Shown: positions 50,573 to 58,571 of the stretch, one piece after another
Layout: each line of letters opens with the position of its first letter
Numbering within the stretch: position 1 is the first letter of the stretch
From: Sulfurimonas sp.
Lineage (GTDB): Bacteria > Campylobacterota > Campylobacteria > Campylobacterales > Sulfurimonadaceae
Length of the DNA stretch: 64,000 nucleotides
Assembly: GCA_021648405.1 (NCBI GenBank)
Contig: JAKISX010000001.1
Location: forward strand, 1-64,000
Direction of reading: 5' to 3'
Translations under genes and position numbers: made by a program
Notes under the pieces: generated by a model
What the model saw: the letters and a program-made list of their open reading frames with translations, nothing else
The model's database searches: none
What the model was told of the DNA's origin: nothing

Positions 50573-50599
50573 TAAAAATAATTTCATAGAGACCGATAT
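50573..50599 (+). promoter_or_regulatory. Possible sigma28 (FliA) promoter of fliL
   Basis: TAAA, then 17 bases, then CGATAT, which equals the FliA pattern TAAA-N15-GCCGATAA with two mismatches. It ends 27 bases before the fliL ATG. No competing TATAAT or GG-N10-GC element is seen in this short gap. Confidence 0.45.
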
Positions 50600-50626
50600 A
50601 CTGATAAATAAACTAAGGAAGATGTA

Positions 50627-51184
50627 ATGGCTGAAGAAGAGAAAAAAGAAAATAAAGAACAGCAAGAAGGTGGTGAAAAAAAATCTAAAATGCTAATGAT
50701 TATTATTATTGGTGTATTGATTTTTATTATTATCATTGGTGCTGTTATTGCTATACTTTTAATGGGTGGAGACAATGAACAAAATATTTCAAATCAGTCA
50801 CCTCAGGCAATGGAATCTTCAACTACCAAAAAAATGAGAAGAACATCTTCAGCCCTTGAAGGTTCAAGAAAATTAAGCGAAATAGGAATACTATATCCCT
50901 TGGATACATTTACAGTAAATCTTAAAAGTGATTCAGGTAGAAGATATCTAAAAGCTACTATGTCTTTAGAGTTAAGTGGTGACGAATTAAGCTTAGAGTT
51001 AGATGCAAAGGCACCTGTTTTAAGAGATAGAATTATTAGGATATTATCATCAAAAACTCTCGAAGAAATATCTTCTAAAAAAGGTAAGCAAAAAGTTTCT
51101 GACCAAATAATAGATACTTTAAATGCTATTATCTCAGATGGCCATGTACAAGGTATCTATTTTACTGAATTTGTTATTCAGTAG
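50627..51184 (+). CDS. fliL: Flagellar basal-body protein FliL
   Basis: A 185-residue inner-membrane protein that surrounds stator units and supports torque. A charged cytosolic N-terminus (EEEKKENKEQQEGGEKKSK) precedes one membrane helix (about 25-46, GVLIFIIIIGAVIAILLMGG). The periplasmic domain shows the stomatin-like FliL core: YPLDTFTVNLKSDSGRRYLK, TMSLELSGDELSLELDAKAP and VLRDRIIRILSSKTLEEISS. It ends GIYFTEFVIQ, typical for FliL. The acpS ATG follows its stop codon without a gap. Confidence 0.93.
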   Translation: MAEEEKKENKEQQEGGEKKSKMLMIIIIGVLIFIIIIGAVIAILLMGGDNEQNISNQSPQAMESSTTKKMRRTSSALEGSRKLSEIGILYPLDTFTVNLKSDSGRRYLKATMSLELSGDELSLELDAKAPVLRDRIIRILSSKTLEEISSKKGKQKVSDQIIDTLNAIISDGHVQGIYFTEFVIQ

Positions 51185-51535
51185 ATGATAGGTATTGACC
51201 TTGTTAAAATTTCACGCATAGAGCGCTTAATCAAGCGCTTTGGTGATAAAGCACTTCAAAAATTTCTCTCTAAAAATGAAATTTCTTTAATCAAAAATCA
51301 TAAAACTGCAGCTGGTTTTTGGGCAACGAAAGAAGCATGTTCAAAAGCTTTGGGTGTTGGGATAGGTAAAGAGTGTAGCTTTTTTGATATAACAATATCA
51401 AAAACAACAAAAGGGGCACCACTATTGAAATTATCTCAAAAATTAATGAGTGATTTCAATATTAAAAATATGAGCGTATCTATTACTCACGATGGAGAAT
51501 ATGCTATAGCAGTAGTAGCAATCGAGACGTTTTAA
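51185..51535 (+). CDS. acpS: Holo-[acyl-carrier-protein] synthase
   Basis: A 116-residue enzyme transferring 4'-phosphopantetheine from CoA to acyl carrier protein. The Mg-binding Asp is in [20 protein letters not shown] and the catalytic Glu in [36 protein letters not shown] is the usual end motif. Length is typical. It is the second gene of a fliL-acpS pair with no spacer. Its TAA stop overlaps the stop of convergent thiS by four bases. Confidence 0.95.
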   Translation: MIGIDLVKISRIERLIKRFGDKALQKFLSKNEISLIKNHKTAAGFWATKEACSKALGVGIGKECSFFDITISKTTKGAPLLKLSQKLMSDFNIKNMSVSITHDGEYAIAVVAIETF

Positions 51536-51732
51536 CCACCAGCAACAAAGTCAAGTAGCTCTAACTTATCATTATCTTTTAAAATATATGTTGACCAACT
51601 ATTTTGTTTTACTATCTCCATATTTACAGCTGCTGCCATAACTTTACCATCTAAAGAGAGTTCATTTAATATATTTTGAAGTGTCATTGCCTCTTCAAAT
51701 TCTCTTGATTCACCATTTATTATTAATTTCAT
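51532..51732 (-). CDS. thiS: Sulfur carrier protein ThiS
   Basis: A 66-residue ubiquitin-fold protein that carries sulfur as a C-terminal thiocarboxylate for thiazole synthesis in thiamine production. It begins [20 protein letters not shown] and ends LLDFVAGG; the final Gly-Gly is the functional end. Length is normal. Other thi genes are not next to it. A clear Shine-Dalgarno is missing before the ATG. Confidence 0.93.
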   Translation of the reverse strand: MKLIINGESREFEEAMTLQNILNELSLDGKVMAAAVNMEIVKQNSWSTYILKDNDKLELLDFVAGG

Positions 51733-51881
51733 ATTTATTCTTTTTTTTTAGAGATTATATCATTATTATTTCACTATATACTAATGAGACTAATATATAA
51801 CATACAAAATTACTATTTAATTCAGACGTTTTTAATATTTAAAATACGATAATATTAATATATAGACGATTAGGAGACACA

Positions 51882-52139
51882 ATGAGCAAACATGAAGAGA
51901 AAATAAAAAAGTTATTTCAACATCCAATATCTGGAAATATTAATACTACAAGGTTAATTCATGCGCTTGAGCATTTTGGTGCTAAAGTAGATATGAGCAA
52001 GAAACATCGTGCGCTAATCCATATAAATGGTAAGGAGCATTCGTTGACGTTATCACATAGGAATGAACTCTCAAAAGATTCTATAGTTAAGCTTCGTCAT
52101 TTTCTCCAAGAGGTAGATTTAACTCCAGATAAACTATAA
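51882..52139 (+). CDS. Small HicA-like protein without adjacent partner
   Basis: An 85-residue basic protein. The pattern EKIKKLFQHPISGNINTTRL, HALEHFGAKVD, SKKHRALIHINGKEHSLTLS and IVKLRHFLQEV follows the HicA/YcfA fold (a dsRBD-like mRNA-interferase), with a His (H43 region, SKKHR) where HicA has its catalytic histidine. No hicB-like gene lies beside it, so it may be a domesticated solitary member rather than a toxin. GGAG precedes the ATG. It is 15 bases from the downstream response regulator and possibly co-transcribed. Confidence 0.6.
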   Translation: MSKHEEKIKKLFQHPISGNINTTRLIHALEHFGAKVDMSKKHRALIHINGKEHSLTLSHRNELSKDSIVKLRHFLQEVDLTPDKL

Positions 52140-52154
52140 AAGTATATTTTTGTA

Positions 52155-52826
52155 ATGAAAACTAAAATATTTTTACTAGAAGATGATTTAACATTATGTG
52201 AGACTATAGTTGATTTTTTAGAAGATAATGATTTTGAGGTGGTAACAGCTTATGATGGAGAAGAAGCTTCAGATATCATCTATGAGCAAACATTTGATTT
52301 ATTTTTACTTGATGTAAATGTTCCACGCATTAATGGCTTTGAGCTTTTAAAACAAAAGCGTGAAGATGGTGTTAAAACTCCAGCTATCTACATCACATCA
52401 CTAAACTCGATAGATTCGCTTGAAGATGGCTATAAAAGCGGTTGTGATGATTATATTAGAAAGCCATTCATTTTAAAAGAGCTTCTTTTTAGGATAAAGA
52501 CCATTATAAAAAGAAATTTTTTTCATGAAAGTAATGCTAAAATTAAAATAGATGAAAATATAGAGTACGATACAGAATTAAATCTACTATTTGTAAATTC
52601 TAAACAAATTCAACTAAACACAAAAACATCACTACTTTTGAAACTTTTTTTACAAAACCAAGAAGAAGTTATTTCACATGAGAGAATTTATGATACTCTA
52701 TGGAGCTACGAAGAGAGTGCTAGTGAGAATGCCTTAAGAACCTACATAAAAAATCTTAGAAAAATTATAGGAAAGGAAAAAATTGTTAGCATCAAAAAAA
52801 TTGGGTACAGATTTTCATCAAAGTGA
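52155..52826 (+). CDS. OmpR-family response regulator
   Basis: A 223-residue regulator. The receiver has LLEDDLTLCETIV, D53 in LFLLDVNVPRINGF, the Thr/Ser position in AIYITSLNS and Lys in YIRKPFILKELL. The C-terminal winged helix ends NALRTYIKNLRKIIGKEKIV, followed by SIKKIGYRF, typical of OmpR/PhoB. The cognate kinase gene overlaps its end by 44 bases. Its genes of action are unknown; neighbouring small cytochromes c are candidates. Confidence 0.92.
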   Translation: MKTKIFLLEDDLTLCETIVDFLEDNDFEVVTAYDGEEASDIIYEQTFDLFLLDVNVPRINGFELLKQKREDGVKTPAIYITSLNSIDSLEDGYKSGCDDYIRKPFILKELLFRIKTIIKRNFFHESNAKIKIDENIEYDTELNLLFVNSKQIQLNTKTSLLLKLFLQNQEEVISHERIYDTLWSYEESASENALRTYIKNLRKIIGKEKIVSIKKIGYRFSSK

Positions 52827-53967
52827 AAAGCAAACTTTATTTAGATTCTCTGCTCTATATATTTTACTAACAATTATCATAATATCAGTTTTTTCTTTTA
52901 TCTATTTTGAACTTCAAAAAGATTTAATGCTCCAGCAACAAAAATCAACTTTGCAAAAATACTCTAAAGAACTTATTGAAAACCTAAAACAACTACACAA
53001 AAATTTTGATAAAACACAAATTTATCCAAGAAGCGATAAGTTTGAATCTGCAATTTTTGATAATGAAAAAAAGCTAATTTTTTCAACAACAAAAACTAAG
53101 TTGAGGCTAGATAAGATTTTGTATCTTGAAAATGAGACAATTCATCTAGTTAATATACCAGAGTCTTACTATCTTGGTGCCAGATATATAATAGTAAAAG
53201 TAAAAGATGATAAACAATGGTTAGAACAAACTAAAAAAGAGATTATTATTTTTGGGATTATAACATTTTTATTTATGTTGACAATAGGCTATATTCTGCT
53301 TCGATTATTTTTAAAGCCTATGCGCGATGCTATCACTTTACTAGATGAGTTCATAAAAGACACTACCCATGAGTTAAATACCCCTGTAAGCACCATAGTA
53401 TCAAACATAGAGATGATAGATAGGTCATCTCTTGATGAAAAATTATTAAAAAAGATAGACAGGATAGATATAGGTGCAAAAACAATATCTAATATCTACC
53501 AAGACTTAACCTACTTAACACTTGGTAATAAGATAATATCTAATAATGAAGATATAGATATAGAACAATTGGTTTTAGAGAGAGTACAATATTTTACTTC
53601 CTTAGCTCTTGCAAAAAAAATAAAGATCTGCACAAATATTATACAAAATACGATTTTATATGCAGATAAATTCAAAATCTCAAAACTTTTAGATAACTTG
53701 CTATCAAATGCTATCAAATACAATAAAGTTGGCGGAGAGATTGTAGTTAGTGTAGAAAATAAAAAAATTAGTGTAGAAGACACAGGGATAGGTATAGCAA
53801 AAGATAATATCTCTAAAATTCAAGAGAGATATAAAAGATGCAATAAGAGCAGTGGTGGTTTTGGGATTGGACTCAATATAGTTTCTACAATAGCAAAAGA
53901 GTATAATTTAAAAATAGATATAACCTCTAAAGAAAATATCGGTACAAAAGTGAGTATCTCATGGTAA
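52783..53967 (+). CDS. Membrane sensor histidine kinase
   Basis: A 394-residue kinase. Two membrane helices (about residues 22-42 and 150-172) bound a periplasmic sensor loop of about 105 residues; no HAMP domain is obvious. The acceptor is H196 in DTTHELNTPVSTIVSNIE. ATPase motifs are LLDNLLSNAIKYN, VEDTGIGIAKDNI and GGFGIGLNIVSTIA. The start is TTG at 52783 with AGGAAAAAA directly before, inside the 3' end of the regulator gene. A cytochrome-like gene overlaps its end by seven bases, so the signal may concern respiration. Confidence 0.9.
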   Translation: MLASKKLGTDFHQSEKQTLFRFSALYILLTIIIISVFSFIYFELQKDLMLQQQKSTLQKYSKELIENLKQLHKNFDKTQIYPRSDKFESAIFDNEKKLIFSTTKTKLRLDKILYLENETIHLVNIPESYYLGARYIIVKVKDDKQWLEQTKKEIIIFGIITFLFMLTIGYILLRLFLKPMRDAITLLDEFIKDTTHELNTPVSTIVSNIEMIDRSSLDEKLLKKIDRIDIGAKTISNIYQDLTYLTLGNKIISNNEDIDIEQLVLERVQYFTSLALAKKIKICTNIIQNTILYADKFKISKLLDNLLSNAIKYNKVGGEIVVSVENKKISVEDTGIGIAKDNISKIQERYKRCNKSSGGFGIGLNIVSTIAKEYNLKIDITSKENIGTKVSISW

Positions 53968-54293
53968 AAAAAACAGTTTTAATTTTTAGTCTTATGTTTT
54001 GTTTTGCAAATGCAACTGTATATGAAGACAATTGTATTAAGTGCCATAAACAATTTACACCAAGTATAGATAAATATTTTTATAAATATCTTCTTATATA
54101 TAGCAGTGAAACAGATATGAAAAATGCGATTATTAGTTATTTGAAATATCCAGCTAAAGAGACTAGTGTTATGTCAGATGCATATATAGATAAATTTGGT
54201 ATAAAGGAAAAAAGTAAACTTAATGAGAATGAGATAAAACAAGCTGTTGATGTTTACTGGGAAAAATATAAAGTTTTTGGAAAATTAAAATAG
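53961..54293 (+). CDS. Small exported c-type heme protein
   Basis: A 110-residue protein with a signal peptide (VKKTVLIFSLMFCFANA) and one heme site CIKCH at about residues 24-28. The region behind it (YLLIYSSETDMKNAIISYLK) is helical; a methionine ligand may be M66 (SVMSDAY). It is shorter and less glycine-rich than usual cytochrome c553 and may be a sensor-linked protein. It overlaps the kinase gene by seven bases, so translation is probably coupled. Confidence 0.8.
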   Translation: MVKKTVLIFSLMFCFANATVYEDNCIKCHKQFTPSIDKYFYKYLLIYSSETDMKNAIISYLKYPAKETSVMSDAYIDKFGIKEKSKLNENEIKQAVDVYWEKYKVFGKLK

Positions 54294-54363
54294 TGAAATT
54301 TTCATTACACAATTGCTTCACAATTAATTGTTAAACTAGCTCCATCAAAACAAGGAGTTTCAA

Positions 54364-54684
54364 ATGAAAACTACATTAACAACAACATTAAAATCTTTAG
54401 TTTTAGCAGGTGCTATTTTATCTTCATCAACATTATTAGCTAATGGTGCTGCGCTTTATAAAAATTGTGCAGGATGTCATGGTGCTAATGGTGAAAAAGT
54501 TGCTCTTGGAAAAGGAAAAGTTATTGCTGATATGAGTGAAGATGAGTTAAATAAATCTATGAATGGTTATTTAGATGGAACATATGGTGGTCCCATGAAA
54601 GGTCTTATGAAAGGGCAATTAGTAAAACTTTCAAAAGATGATATCAGCGCACTATCTACTCACATAGTTTCGTTAAAAAAATAA
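54364..54684 (+). CDS. Cytochrome c553-like protein
   Basis: A 106-residue periplasmic class I cytochrome c. The signal peptide ends near LLANGAALY, the heme site is KNCAGCHGANGEK, and the distal methionine is probably in YGGPMKGLMKGQLVKLS. It ends DDISALSTHIVSLKK as in small electron carriers of this phylum. AAGGAG precedes the ATG. It is 70 bases after the other heme protein and may have its own promoter in that AT-rich gap. Confidence 0.92.
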   Translation: MKTTLTTTLKSLVLAGAILSSSTLLANGAALYKNCAGCHGANGEKVALGKGKVIADMSEDELNKSMNGYLDGTYGGPMKGLMKGQLVKLSKDDISALSTHIVSLKK

Positions 54685-54708
54685 TTTGTAGTTGAGAAGT
54701 TAAACAAG

Positions 54709-54785
54709 TGGTGGGTTCGCCGTGACTCGAACACGGGACCACTCCGTTATGAGCGGAGGGCTCTAACCAACTGAGCTACGAACCC
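54709..54785 (-). tRNA. tRNA with CAT anticodon (elongator Met or Ile2)
   Basis: Cloverleaf read on the minus strand: acceptor GGGTTCG pairs with CGAACCC, D arm GCTCAGTTGGTTAGAGC, anticodon stem CTCCG/CGGAG around CTCATAA (anticodon CAT), T loop GTTCGAGTC, discriminator A. The 3' CCA is encoded. Position 1 pairs with 72 and the anticodon stem lacks the three G-C pairs of initiators, so it is not the initiator. Met versus lysidine-modified Ile cannot be settled by eye. Confidence 0.95.
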
Positions 54786-54818
54786 ACTTTGTAGGGCGAA
54801 ATTATAGCGAGTAGCAAC

Positions 54819-55838
54819 TTAACTTTTCTTTACATCCTTAGCACTATAGTTTCTATCTGCTATACTTTCTAAAAATACTGTCGCGTATGAGCCTTTTGGC
54901 AGGGTAAAAGAAAGATTTAACATTGTTTGTTTTTTGATATATTTGCACTCTATATCTTGTGGATAAATGAGCGCTTCTCTTCTATAACCCTTTGCTTGTA
55001 AAAATTCATCATCATATTTTTTCTCTATCTCTAGTGCATCGTCTCTTGAGCGAAAAGTGTCACGACCACACAAAAGTCCAGTTGGAACAAGTTTTTTTGA
55101 TTCAAAATCTTTTGTAGGTTTAATTTTTGGAGTTACTAATTTACCATCTTTAGCGAGATAAATATCTCCATCTAAAATCAAATATTTTCCATCATTTTCT
55201 TTACGAGACAGTTCCACTCTTTCACGAAGCCAATTATTAAAAAACTCACTTTGATAAATTGATATTAAAAAGTTTTTTACTTTAGGATCCTCTATAAATA
55301 TCTCTCCACTAAGCATATCTTTAGCTTGTTTAAAACTGTCACTATCGCGACCAAATCGTTGATATCCAAAATAATTTGGTAGACCATTTTTAGAAATTTT
55401 TCTAGCACATTTCTCAAGTCTGCCAGCGTCAATATTATCTAATTCAAAAAGGTTAATACTAAATCTGTTTCCTGCTAAGTCCCCCATTCTTATAGATTTA
55501 GAATGTCTAGTTATATCCATAATCTTAATCTGTCTATGTCTAAACTGCTTCATCATTTTTTCATAAGAAGATTCTACTGATATATATTGTGTAGTTGTTG
55601 CGTGCTTATCTTTTAAACCTGCATAACCTATCTTTTGAGCAGGAATTCCAAGGTACTCAGAAAATACAGCTATCATATCCCAAGTTGTCATCTCAACTTT
55701 TTTTACATGAAGAATTAAGAAATTCCCCTTCCCTTTAAATTCAATATTAGGAACTTCATCAACTATAAAATCATCCTTATTTTGGTAAAATTTAAACCTA
55801 ATATCGCCTACGCTATCTAAATATTCTCTTTTTCTCAT
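54819..55838 (-). CDS. truD: tRNA pseudouridine synthase D
   Basis: A 339-residue enzyme that isomerises U13 of tRNA-Glu. The catalytic aspartate lies in IGYAGLKDKHATTTQYISV. Further marks are FLILHVKKVEMTTWDMIAVF, GDLAGNRFSINLF and LPNYFGYQRFGRDSDSFKQA, with the TRUD-insert beyond it. The start ATG overlaps the ribF stop by four bases, a typical coupled pair. The tRNA gene lies just beyond its 3' end. Confidence 0.94.
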   Translation of the reverse strand: MRKREYLDSVGDIRFKFYQNKDDFIVDEVPNIEFKGKGNFLILHVKKVEMTTWDMIAVFSEYLGIPAQKIGYAGLKDKHATTTQYISVESSYEKMMKQFRHRQIKIMDITRHSKSIRMGDLAGNRFSINLFELDNIDAGRLEKCARKISKNGLPNYFGYQRFGRDSDSFKQAKDMLSGEIFIEDPKVKNFLISIYQSEFFNNWLRERVELSRKENDGKYLILDGDIYLAKDGKLVTPKIKPTKDFESKKLVPTGLLCGRDTFRSRDDALEIEKKYDDEFLQAKGYRREALIYPQDIECKYIKKQTMLNLSFTLPKGSYATVFLESIADRNYSAKDVKKS

Positions 55839-56719
55839 AATGCTAAAATCTTTAATTGTTTTGAAGCGATTGCTATATCTTTTTTAATCGCTTGTTTCAA
55901 TTCAGGTAATGAATCGAATTTTTTATTATCTCGTATAAAAGAGATAAAACTAATACTTGCTTTTTGTGTACATACTATTTCGCCATCAAGAATATGCGAT
56001 TCAATAGCAAAACTTCCATCAGTACTTACTCGATGACCTACAAATGAAACTGAGGGGTGGTAATGTTCTTCATTATCGATTCGTGTTAAAGTCACATATA
56101 CACCCTCTCTTGGTGTTAAAAACCCAGATGCTGAGATATTAATAGTAGCAACAAGCTCTTTTTTACCAATCCCTTGCCCTTTTTGTATTAAACCTCTAAT
56201 AGTATAGTTATGACCCAAGAATGCATTAGCACCTTTTATATCGCCTATTGTAAGTTTAGCACGAATTTTATGGGAATGGATAGAATCTCCATCTAAGGAT
56301 ACCTCATCAACCACTTTAACTTCTCCATCAAAAAGTGTTTTCAAATCATTAAAATCATATTTACGATTTTTTCCAAAATGAAAATCATATCCAACTACGA
56401 TTTTTTCAAGTTTATTAAATTTGTTTTTTAAAAATTCAATAAACTCTTTAGCATCTAAATGACGAATATCCTCTAGCTTTAAATATAAAACAGGATACGA
56501 AGTAAAATATCCACGCTCTTGTTTTGGAGTTAAGTTTGCATAACCTGTTTCTATAACCACTATACACCCATCTTCTGCAAGTTCATTAAAAAGGTGTTGA
56601 TGTCCTATATGCATACCATCAAAACCACCAATTGCTATTGCAGTTACATCACATCTATCCAAAGAACTAGCCTCTGTCTCTTTATTTTCAAACTTTGGCA
56701 CTGTTTTTGGTTTTTTCAT
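55835..56719 (-). CDS. ribF: Bifunctional riboflavin kinase / FAD synthetase
   Basis: A 294-residue enzyme making FMN and FAD. The adenylyltransferase domain has AIAIGGFDGMHIGHQHLFNE and VVGYDFHFGKNRKYDFNDL; the kinase domain has IQKGQGIGKKELVATINI and TPREGVYVTLTRID. A charged extension of about 25 residues precedes the first strand (KKPKTVPKFENKETEASS), which is unusual but in-frame from the ATG. The family GFFDGVHLGHQ appears as GGFDGMHIGHQ. It is the first gene of the ribF-truD pair. Confidence 0.93.
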   Translation of the reverse strand: MKKPKTVPKFENKETEASSLDRCDVTAIAIGGFDGMHIGHQHLFNELAEDGCIVVIETGYANLTPKQERGYFTSYPVLYLKLEDIRHLDAKEFIEFLKNKFNKLEKIVVGYDFHFGKNRKYDFNDLKTLFDGEVKVVDEVSLDGDSIHSHKIRAKLTIGDIKGANAFLGHNYTIRGLIQKGQGIGKKELVATINISASGFLTPREGVYVTLTRIDNEEHYHPSVSFVGHRVSTDGSFAIESHILDGEIVCTQKASISFISFIRDNKKFDSLPELKQAIKKDIAIASKQLKILAL

Positions 56720-56812
56720 TAATAACTCTCTCCTCTTTACTCATATTTCTATTGTACTCTATTTTAAAGCAGTATAAAAAAATTAATTCAACTCTTCGTA
56801 AATAATTTTGGC

Positions 56813-56818
56813 TATAAT
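56813..56818 (+). promoter_or_regulatory. Predicted -10 box of the aminotransferase - murC - cobB unit
   Basis: TTTTGGCTATAAT reading rightward, 28 bases before the ATG at 56847. Confidence 0.5.
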
Positions 56819-56846
56819 ACGATTAATTTAACAAAGTGACAAAACT

Positions 56847-57986
56847 ATGAACTTCGAGCCCTATCCATTTGAAAAATTAAACACTTTACTTAAAGACATT
56901 ATACCAAATAAAGACTATGCACCATATGTTTTGACAATTGGTGAGCCACAATTTGAAACACCTGATTTTATACAACAAGCATTAAAAGACAACACTAATC
57001 TACTTCAAAAATACCCAAAAACTACTGGAGAGATGCATTTAAGAGAAGCTCAGAGAGGTTTTTTTAAAAAACGCTTTGGAGTTGAGTTAAGTGATACCCA
57101 AATAATTCCTACCTTTGGAACTCGTGAAGTATTATTTAACTTCCCTCAATTTTTGCTTTTTGATGTAAAAGAACCAACTATCGCTTTTACAAACCCTTTT
57201 TATCAAATTTATGAAGGTGCTGCGATTGCAACTCGTTGTAAAATTATACATCTAAACCTAGATGAAACTAATAATTTTAAGCCAACTATAGATGAGCAAC
57301 AATTAACAAAATGCGATTTAGTAATATTAAACTTTCCAAATAACCCAACAACAGCAACATTAAGTTTAAGCGAGCTTGGAGAGTGGGTATATTTAGCTTT
57401 AAAACATGATTTTGTTCTTCTAAATGATGAATGTTATAGCGAAATATATACAGATAGACCTATCGCGTCTCTACTTGAAGCAGCTGTACATGTTGGAAAT
57501 AAAAATTTTAAAAATTTACTTGTTATAAACTCAATCTCAAAACGCTCATCGTGCCCAGGACTTAGAAGTGGTTTTATTGCAGGTGATGAAAACATATTAA
57601 AACAATACATGAAATACCGTACTTATATTGGATGTGCATCCCCTCTTCCACTTCAAAGTGCAGCAGCAGTTGCTTGGAGTGATGAAAAACATGTAGCTAC
57701 CTCTCGTGAAATATATAAAAATAATTTTATAATAGCAAAAGAAATTCTTGGTATTAAGATTCCAGAGGCTACTTTTTATGTTTGGTTAAAAGTAAATAAT
57801 GCAATAGAGTTTACTAAAAAATTATACAAAAACTATAATGTCAAAGTTTTACCAGGTGAATATTTAGCTCGCAAAGATACAAATGGAGATAACCCTGGTA
57901 TTGGATATATCCGTATTGCATTAGTAGAAAATGAGGAAAAAACAAGAGATGCATTAATGAGAATAAAGGAGTGCTTAGATGGATAA
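56847..57986 (+). CDS. Class I/II aminotransferase, possible succinyl-DAP aminotransferase
   Basis: A 379-residue PLP aminotransferase of fold type I. The PLP lysine is in INSISKRSSCPGLRSGF, and the family motifs NFPNNPTTATLSL and FVLLNDECYSEIY are present, with Arg in IGYIRIALVENEEKTR binding the substrate carboxylate. In Helicobacter a similar gene (HP0624) lies next to murC. Related proteins serve as succinyldiaminopimelate aminotransferase (DapC) in lysine and cell-wall synthesis; the murC neighbour fits. Aspartate aminotransferase activity remains an alternative. Confidence 0.85.
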   Translation: MNFEPYPFEKLNTLLKDIIPNKDYAPYVLTIGEPQFETPDFIQQALKDNTNLLQKYPKTTGEMHLREAQRGFFKKRFGVELSDTQIIPTFGTREVLFNFPQFLLFDVKEPTIAFTNPFYQIYEGAAIATRCKIIHLNLDETNNFKPTIDEQQLTKCDLVILNFPNNPTTATLSLSELGEWVYLALKHDFVLLNDECYSEIYTDRPIASLLEAAVHVGNKNFKNLLVINSISKRSSCPGLRSGFIAGDENILKQYMKYRTYIGCASPLPLQSAAAVAWSDEKHVATSREIYKNNFIIAKEILGIKIPEATFYVWLKVNNAIEFTKKLYKNYNVKVLPGEYLARKDTNGDNPGIGYIRIALVENEEKTRDALMRIKECLDG

Positions 57987-58485
57987 AGAAGAATTAAAAT
58001 CAAAAATACTACAAGCTCAACAAAACTCAGATATAGCATTACTATATGTACTAGAGCAAAATGCCCATGAAGTTCTTGATGAAAAAACACTACAAAGTTA
58101 TTATACAAATATTTTAGATTTAGCTCTACAGAGACTTACAGATACGCTTGAAAATCATATAAAGATGGATATGAACGAAGTTCAAGATTTTGCAACCCTT
58201 CGTGCACTTTATGAATATGCTATCGAGCATTATAGTGCTGGTGAAATATCTGATGCTTGTGCACTTTTTGAAGTTTTAAGCGGACTTAGTAATGATGAAA
58301 AATTCTCCAAAGCTCTTAGACTTCATACTATTGCATCTAAAGAAAAAATAAGCTTGGATGATTTTATTGCTAACATTGCAGATATTGAAACCACTCAAAA
58401 ATGTGGAACTTTTTATATCAGTGAGTTTACAAAAAAGGCACAAAAATTGCTTGATAATTCCAAAGATAATGGAAAATCAAAATGA
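57979..58485 (+). CDS. Helical protein between aminotransferase and murC, unknown
   Basis: A 168-residue acidic, all-helical soluble protein (MDKEELKSKILQAQQNSDIA). The middle RALYEYAIEHYSAGEISDACALFEVL resembles a single TPR-type pair of helices. It overlaps the aminotransferase gene by eight bases, so it belongs to that unit. Its stop overlaps the ATG of a possible 28-residue ORF. No catalytic motif is seen and I do not recognise a named family. Confidence 0.78.
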   Translation: MDKEELKSKILQAQQNSDIALLYVLEQNAHEVLDEKTLQSYYTNILDLALQRLTDTLENHIKMDMNEVQDFATLRALYEYAIEHYSAGEISDACALFEVLSGLSNDEKFSKALRLHTIASKEKISLDDFIANIADIETTQKCGTFYISEFTKKAQKLLDNSKDNGKSK

Positions 58486-58568
58486 TTTACTTTCTCGCCA
58501 AAGGCGAAGCTTTAGTGACTGAATATACTTTGGATTTATTCAAAGTATATGAGAAAAAGGACAAGTAG
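58482..58568 (+). CDS. Possible 28-residue small protein upstream of murC
   Basis: An ATG overlapping the previous stop as ATGA opens a 28-codon frame ending TAG three bases before the murC ATG. The sequence reads MIYFLAKGEALVTEYTL then DLFKVYEKKDK, which looks protein-like. Its end carries the AAAAAGGA that serves murC. It also contains a 10-base-pair palindrome, so the stretch could instead be an RNA structure. Confidence 0.45.
   Translation: MIYFLAKGEALVTEYTLDLFKVYEKKDK
58523..58550. repeat. Inverted repeat upstream of murC
   Basis: Arms ATATACTTTG and CAAAGTATAT with an eight-base loop, 22 bases before the murC ATG and just before its ribosome site. A shorter TCGCC/GGCGA hairpin lies at about 58494-58506. 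No T run follows. Confidence 0.55.
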
Positions 58569-58571
58569 TAG

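Noticed and set aside
54709-54785. Initiator tRNA-fMet
   Set aside because: Position 1 pairs with 72 (G-C) and the anticodon stem lacks three consecutive G-C pairs.
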